Source: Torreya grandis (lineage: Eukaryota > Streptophyta > Pinopsida > Cupressales > Taxaceae). Taken from it: DNA of 64,000 nucleotides. Every line of letters begins with the position of its first letter. Positions within the stretch are counted from its first letter, which is position 1. Made by a program: the position numbers and the translations under genes. The notes under the pieces were generated by a model, which made no database searches, had not been told where the DNA came from, and saw only the letters and a program-made list of their open reading frames with translations. Below are positions 58,901 to 64,000 of the stretch, one piece after another. The stretch is taken from contig JARHVA010000593.1 in NCBI GenBank assembly GCA_037957365.1, positions 3,990,001 to 4,054,000 on the forward strand, given 5' to 3'.

Positions 58901-60743
58901 CATAGTTCATTGTGTGAGTGCCAATATGAACATTAGTAACATCTAAGAGGAGCCCTACTTTGTTTATGGGATACCCTATGAGGGTTGGTAAAATTCATCA
59001 TGTTGGTTGACTGCAATTCAGTATTATCATCAAATAGAAATTCCATGATGAACAGAAAGAAAGAGAGATGAGAAAGAAAGAAAATAATAAATGACATAAA
59101 CTATACAGGGTTGACTAGGTTGACCTAACACAAAAGAATAGGGTCTACAAAATGTACAAGGTTAACTAAGTTGATCCAGTATAGTGAATATGGATTGAAA
59201 AAAGAGGAGACATGGTCTACAAAATATATAGGGTTGATTGAGTCAATCCATAACATTGAATAGAGGTTGGAAAAAGGTATAGGGTCTACAAACTATACAA
59301 GGTCAACTAAGTTGATCTGATATAGTAGGTAGAGAAATTTAAGAAGCCTATAATAGATTTGTGGGTTGAACTAAGATAACTTTTGCAAGAAGTTTGAAAA
59401 GAAATATCTGAAAAGAAAAAAATAGTCAATTGGATTAACACCAACCAATACAATTGAAGCACACAACATAAAACCTTGGACCAACGTTGGCTAATGCAAG
59501 TTTTTGCAATACAAATACAATTGAGAAAAGAGAAAGAAATCAACTTAGAGAGTAAATAGCTAACTAATTGGTCAACCTAAAAGTTTATTAGATTATTAAT
59601 ATATGATTTTCAATGTAATAGGAAGTTGGTGATAAGCAAGGAACTAGAATGGCAATCTAAGGATTGTTTCAAGTAGTTTGGGTTGAAAGGGACTATAGTG
59701 GCAATGATATAGGCTTGGTATTAGGGCTTGACCCATCACTTCACACACCACAATGATAAAGGTGTTAGGTACTTAGCTATAATATACCATTAACCATGCT
59801 TTATACTTGACTAGAGTATCAAGTAGTCTTCCCCCTTGGTGATGAAATCTAAGTAGGTTGGCCTTGGGTAGACAAATGTTAAAATGTTTTTTTTAATTTT
59901 ATGATTTGGCCATGTGTGAAAAAATATAAAATAGTGAAATTAAATGATTAATTGAAAACCACATAATTAAGCTATGTGATCTATTCTAAGCATGCAAATC
60001 AAAAGAAAAGAAAGTGTGAACTAATTACTAGCATATAAGGTTAATTTTGACTTTGACATAAGGTATAATGTTAATATGATCTTCAATATATACACAAAAT
60101 AAAGAACAAGGTCAATAGGGGAAAACCTATACTGCAAAAATAAGGTTTGAAAATGAATAGGGTCAGCAAAGTTGACCTAGTTATCTAGACAACACACAGA
60201 ACATAGAACTGAGTCGGTAGGGTCAATCCAGTTGAATGTGCAAGGGAAGTTTTAAGGACTTTAAAATATGAAAAGAAAGACTATAAAGAAAGAGATACAA
60301 AGATATAAATGAACCTTGGTGGATCATAGATGCAAATAATGAAGATTTTTTATTTAAGAACCTTGAAATATGCTTGTAAAACATATTAATTAGGTCGATT
60401 GGGTTGATTAAGCTGTGTAAGAACTTACTTCTAAGTGTCTAAAATGCATAAGGTCAACTAGATCAACCTAGTATGTTGAACCTAATGTCTAAAAAAGTAC
60501 AAGGTTGATTAGTTTAACTTAGTAGTCTAGACTGGATGTCTAAAAAGTTGAAAAACTATACCAGGTTGATTAAGTCCATCTAGTAGCATGTACCTAAAAA
60601 CTTGTGCATAGAAGTTAGATACTATGTTGAAAAATTTGATCTAGTATGGAAAATATATGATAAAAATAATGATTAAAAAATGAAAGAAATGAAATAAGAT
60701 GAACAAATCCTATAAGGGTTATTTCACATTGGGTTCATCGAAA
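58901..60743 (-). other. RE5 leader with paired GTYGAC motifs and conserved block
   Basis: Non-coding. Paired motifs lie at about 59102-59130, 59154-59184, 59225-59253 and 59294-59325, and further ones between 60160 and 60610. The conserved block with the hairpin is at about 59720-59885 (hairpin 59731-59763). The end next to the 5' LTR (about 60720-60743) is the presumed primer site and matches RE2. Confidence 0.7.
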
Positions 60744-61999
60744 TGTATGTAATCATAAATATATCATGTCTATAAATCAATCCTATATTGGAGAAGATAG
60801 AACATACCTACACTTATTATTGGGAATACATTTGTTATGTGGGGGCATGACTAATATGGGGATTTTTTGGACCTGATTAGGGGATCACTTGTCATAATAC
60901 ACCATGATAAGAAGAGTTCCAAATCCTATAGTCTAACACAATCACACAGTAACCCTAAAAGAGTCCTAGGTTTAATGTTTACTCTATTCTAATAAATAAG
61001 AAAGTAAATCAAATCTAGTGCACACCAAATCTTGTGGCACAAAGTGGGGTTTAGAAACAAAATAAACTAAACTAAACATGTATAAAATACATGTACTCAC
61101 GTCAATGTCTATAAAATCTTAATGCATGGGAGAGAAGCACAACTACATTATTTATCTAATCTTACAAAGGATAAATAAAGTTAGGAATACTTACCCTTGA
61201 AGATGAAACTACCAAGCCTTAATCTCTTCCTTTGCTAAGTTGATTCACAAGATATTATTGTGATATGTAAGGATAACAAAGAAAAATTAACTCTAGGATA
61301 CATAACCTATCTATGCATCCAAAAGACTTCTCCATAAGACAAGATCCATATTTCCAAAGAAATTATGGAACCCTAAGATTTATTCTTCAAGTATAATGGT
61401 TAATAAGTAGATGTTCATTCACACTTATTCTTATTCACTTCTCTTCTTAAAAATGGTTGGAGATGAAATTTTATATATAGGTGAATCTTTTCCTAAATCC
61501 TTCTAAATATGTCAACAATTCAGGGTTGACCCAATCGACCTTATATGATTTTAGGAGATAATTCACTAGGTCTTGAGCTAGGTCAGCCAAAGGGATAACA
61601 AAGCTCCTAATGAAAATTACCCTAAATATTAAAAGGTCAACCTAGTCAACCTTGAATATTAATTAGAAGATAAAAACTATACAAGGTCAACCCAGTCAAC
61701 CTAGTATAGTCAACTGGTGAAAGGGGGTCAAGGCAAGATTAAGGAGAATAAAGCATGGAAAATGATTGGAATGGGTAAGGCTGAGAAGAATAAACTTAGG
61801 GTAAATGGTTTTAGGAGATGAGTGTGTAAATGGTAAGTGGAAAAAGGGAAAACAATCTTATGAAGCACCAATAATTTTCCCACCCCTTTTCTAGTGTACC
61901 CGATAAGGCATACACTCAAAAAGATTGAGACTCAATGGGTTCTTGCAAGATACAAAGTGTCAGTAATCAATAAAAGTTTAAATATATTATGTGTATATA
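60744..61999 (-). repeat. RE5 5' LTR
   Basis: It aligns end to end with 47448-48702 and, in reverse, with both RE2 LTRs. Terminal CA on the plus side has decayed to TA (TGTGTATATA). Paired motifs lie at 61520-61548, 61631-61658 and 61679-61708. Confidence 0.92.
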
Positions 62000-62004
62000 G
62001 ATTG

Positions 62005-62529
62005 AAGTGTATATTATTAATTCATATATTATGGTTAAGTGAATTCATATTCCTTATCTATGTTTGAGTTTTCTCACCTTCATGAAATGCTTAGTAGCTC
62101 TCATAGGTCATTATAAGTGTAATTTTAAAGTTTGTTATTTAGCTTGAGATTGGATATGCACCAGTTCATGCTAGTTTGATAATTGATTTATGCCTTATTG
62201 TGAAATATTTATGTGGGACTAATTTTATTTGGTCTTGAATACATACTATAGTGTGTCTTGTGTGAGTTTGAGTGATCGAATCATTGGTATATCAACTCTT
62301 TTTACATGATTTCATAATTTATTGTTAAAATATTTATCCCTTTTCCAAGTAAGTGTTAGTTTAGGTTTAGTATAGGTGATATATCCAAAAGGAATATAGC
62401 CTTCTCTAAAGGTTTGATCTAGTATTAGGATACCCAAAACCTAGGATCAATCCCATGTTGGACTAGATTTGAGTAAGAGGAATTGAATAATCCCCTTCTT
62501 AGCTAGGGTACAATTCTAGAACACCAACA
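62005..62529 (+). repeat. RE3 3' LTR, right fragment
   Basis: It resumes the RE3 LTR after the RE5 target duplication and ends ACACCAACA. It matches 38500-39023 throughout. The next 5 bp (AGAAC) are the RE3 target duplication. Confidence 0.88.
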
Positions 62530-62534
62530 AGAAC

Positions 62535-63640
62535 TTTATTATGGTGTTTAAAATCTGAATATGTGGCCTTAGTCATTAAGGAATTTCACAACAATATTTA
62601 TGGTGCTCATACTAGTGACATGGTCCTTGAAAATTAAATTCTATGTGTCAGATATTATTGGCCAACAATGGAAACTGATTCATGTTAATATGTCAAGAAA
62701 TGTTTGCCATGCCAAACATATAGTGACATAATCCATGATCCATCATAGTCCATTCAACCTATTATCACTCCCTGAACATTATAAATAAGGGGGTTAGATC
62801 TCATTAAAAAAATCAATCCCAATTATTTAGATGGTCATAAGTATATAATCATTACCACTAAATACTTTACTAAATAGGTTGAAGCCATTCTGCTAACCTA
62901 TGTAATCAATAAATATATTTCTGAGTTTATCCTAAACCATATATTTTTTTTTAATATATCCCTTTTACCATTATATTAGATCATGATAAATCCCTCAAAA
63001 ACAAAGATACCAAGAACCTTTTCCAAATATACCATATCAAGCATAAATGGTCCATACCATACTATCCCTAAGGTAACAATCAAGAAGAGGCATCAAATAA
63101 AAATATCTTTAAAATTATTAAGCACATTATCAATGATGTTGTTTGTGATTGAAATTTATAGGTTTAGTGGGCTTACCGTACTATCATTCACTTACCCATG
63201 GGGACAACTTTGTATTCCCCTATTTACGATACTACTTACATCTTATTTGTTGAAATTGAGCTTTCATCATTATGTATATTTTTACAAAATCTTATTGATG
63301 ATGAAACATATTACATCTCAAGGTTATATGATCTTGATATTCTATATGGAAAATATCTTAATGCCCTTAACCATATAAAAACCTATCAAAATGGTCTTTA
63401 TCTTAGATATATCAAGAAAATTAGAGCCAAAGAGTTTGAAATTAGATACCTTGTTTTGAAATAAAACCAATGGAACACCAACACCGATTTCAAAAATAAA
63501 GTCAATTTTGAACCTAATTAGTTAGGTCCATACATCATCATTTCCAAATAAGGATTAGGTGCTTACAAACTAGCAATAAAATAAGGAGAAGAGATTGATG
63601 AACTTATGAACATCATACACCTCAAATTCTTTCATTCTTA
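62535..63640 (+). pseudogene. RE1 integrase, decayed
   Basis: It resumes RE1 after RE3. The zinc domain reads KEFHNNIYGAHTSDMVLEN, then RYYWPTMETDSC and YVKKCLPCQ. The core has LDLIKKINPNYLDGHKYII and KYFTK, where the first catalytic Asp appears replaced. LFVEIELSSLCI follows (EI..PSLR type), then the C-terminal frame to 63464 and LGPYIIISK near 63520. Frameshifts occur at about 62940-63180. The protein is inactive. Confidence 0.82.
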
Positions 63641-64000
63641 AACAACTCTAATGTTGTTATACATATGTCAATTAGAATTAAAAAAACCATTCAAAAGTGA
63701 AAACCATTTTATTGATGCTTTGGACAAGTATCATGGTGAAAACTAGTTTCTAGCATCATGTATAGACCATTTTATACATATATCTTAGTTAATTAGGGGT
63801 ATCTCATAACATTCCATTCATCCATTATTAATTTTAAGGTATCTCAATTCATTTATATATATTCCATATTTTTAGTTTCCTATGAAATTTTAGTTTAAGG
63901 TTTGATCTTCATAGTTAAGTAGATACACCTTTGCATATGTTTCAGTGAAATATTGTACATGATCCTTAGATAAATCACTTATCCACCAAAATAATAGCAC
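63641..64000 (+). other. RE1 downstream of integrase, non-coding
   Basis: AT-rich with no recognisable domain. The RE1 3' LTR was not identified and probably lies beyond the window. Confidence 0.5.

Larger units (their letters stand above)
47448..61999 (-). mobile_element. RE5: large non-autonomous retrotransposon, same family as RE2
   Basis: The element is 14.6 kb with LTRs at 60744-61999 (5') and 47448-48702 (3'), 1256 and 1255 bp. A perfect target duplication GATTG flanks it (47443-47447 and 62000-62004). The minus strand holds gag and protease; the plus strand holds a PMD-related ORF near the 3' LTR. RT, RNase H and integrase are not detectable in the 12-kb interior. It splits the RE3 3' LTR, whose halves rejoin exactly at the target site. 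Confidence 0.92.
19689..62529 (+). mobile_element. RE3: LTR retrotransposon inserted in RE1, itself hit twice
   Basis: The outer span is 42.8 kb; subtracting RE4 and RE5 leaves about 11.4 kb. The 5' LTR is 19689-20050 plus 36908-39023 (about 2.48 kb) and the 3' LTR is 45430-47447 plus 62005-62529 (about 2.54 kb). The two agree across both breakpoints, for example at GTAACACCTTTTGAT and TTCCTTATCTATGT. Termini are TG(TA)...CA(TA) and the target duplication is GGAAC/AGAAC. The coding order is gag, protease, RNase H-like, RT, RNase H, integrase, all decayed. Confidence 0.88.

Overview
The window is land-plant nuclear DNA, very probably from a seed plant with a large, repeat-rich genome. It is strongly AT-rich, CpG is rare by eye, microsatellites are frequent, and every recognisable coding stretch belongs to a decayed LTR retrotransposon of the Ty3/gypsy superfamily. 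I found no intact host gene, tRNA, rRNA or CRISPR array. The species cannot be named from the sequence. Premature stops are mostly of the kind C-to-T decay makes (CAG/CAA/CGA to TAG/TAA/TGA), as expected for methylated, silenced elements.

The main result is that almost the whole window resolves into five nested elements, here called RE1-RE5. RE1 (+ strand) is the oldest host: its 5' LTR ends near 2768, its internal region runs 2769-8928, 17453-19688 and 62530-64000, and its 3' LTR lies outside the window. RE2 (+, 8929-17452) is inserted in the RE1 linker between protease and RT. RE3 (+, outer limits 19689-62529, about 11.4 kb of its own sequence) is inserted in RE1 between RNase H and integrase. 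RE4 (-, 20051-36902) is inserted in the 5' LTR of RE3. RE5 (-, 47448-61999) is inserted in the 3' LTR of RE3 with a perfect 5-bp target duplication. Removing the insertions brings the broken RE1 pol frame and both RE3 LTRs back together.

Coding content: RE1 has gag, protease, a G-patch-like segment, RT, RNase H, a second archaeal-type RNase H (aRH) and integrase, an order typical of the Tat lineage. RE4 has gag, protease, RT, RH, aRH and integrase, plus an opposite-strand ORF related to the plant mobile domain (PMD) between integrase and 3' LTR. RE3 has gag, protease, an RNase H-like domain upstream of RT, then RT, RH and integrase. RE2 and RE5 are one LTR family in opposite orientations. RE5 keeps gag, protease and an opposite-strand PMD ORF but shows no RT, RH or integrase. 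RE2 keeps only gag.

The most unusual signals are non-coding. The RE2/RE5 family carries many copies of a near-palindromic paired GTYGAC motif in its LTRs and leaders. RE4 carries six-unit 19-bp arrays with an ACCATCGATGGT-type core in each LTR. A leader block of about 150 bp with a predicted hairpin is shared by RE4, RE2 and RE5 although their LTRs look unrelated, and it is a candidate shared packaging or translation signal linking non-autonomous elements to an autonomous helper. All alignments were made by eye, so percent identities and ages are not given as measurements.
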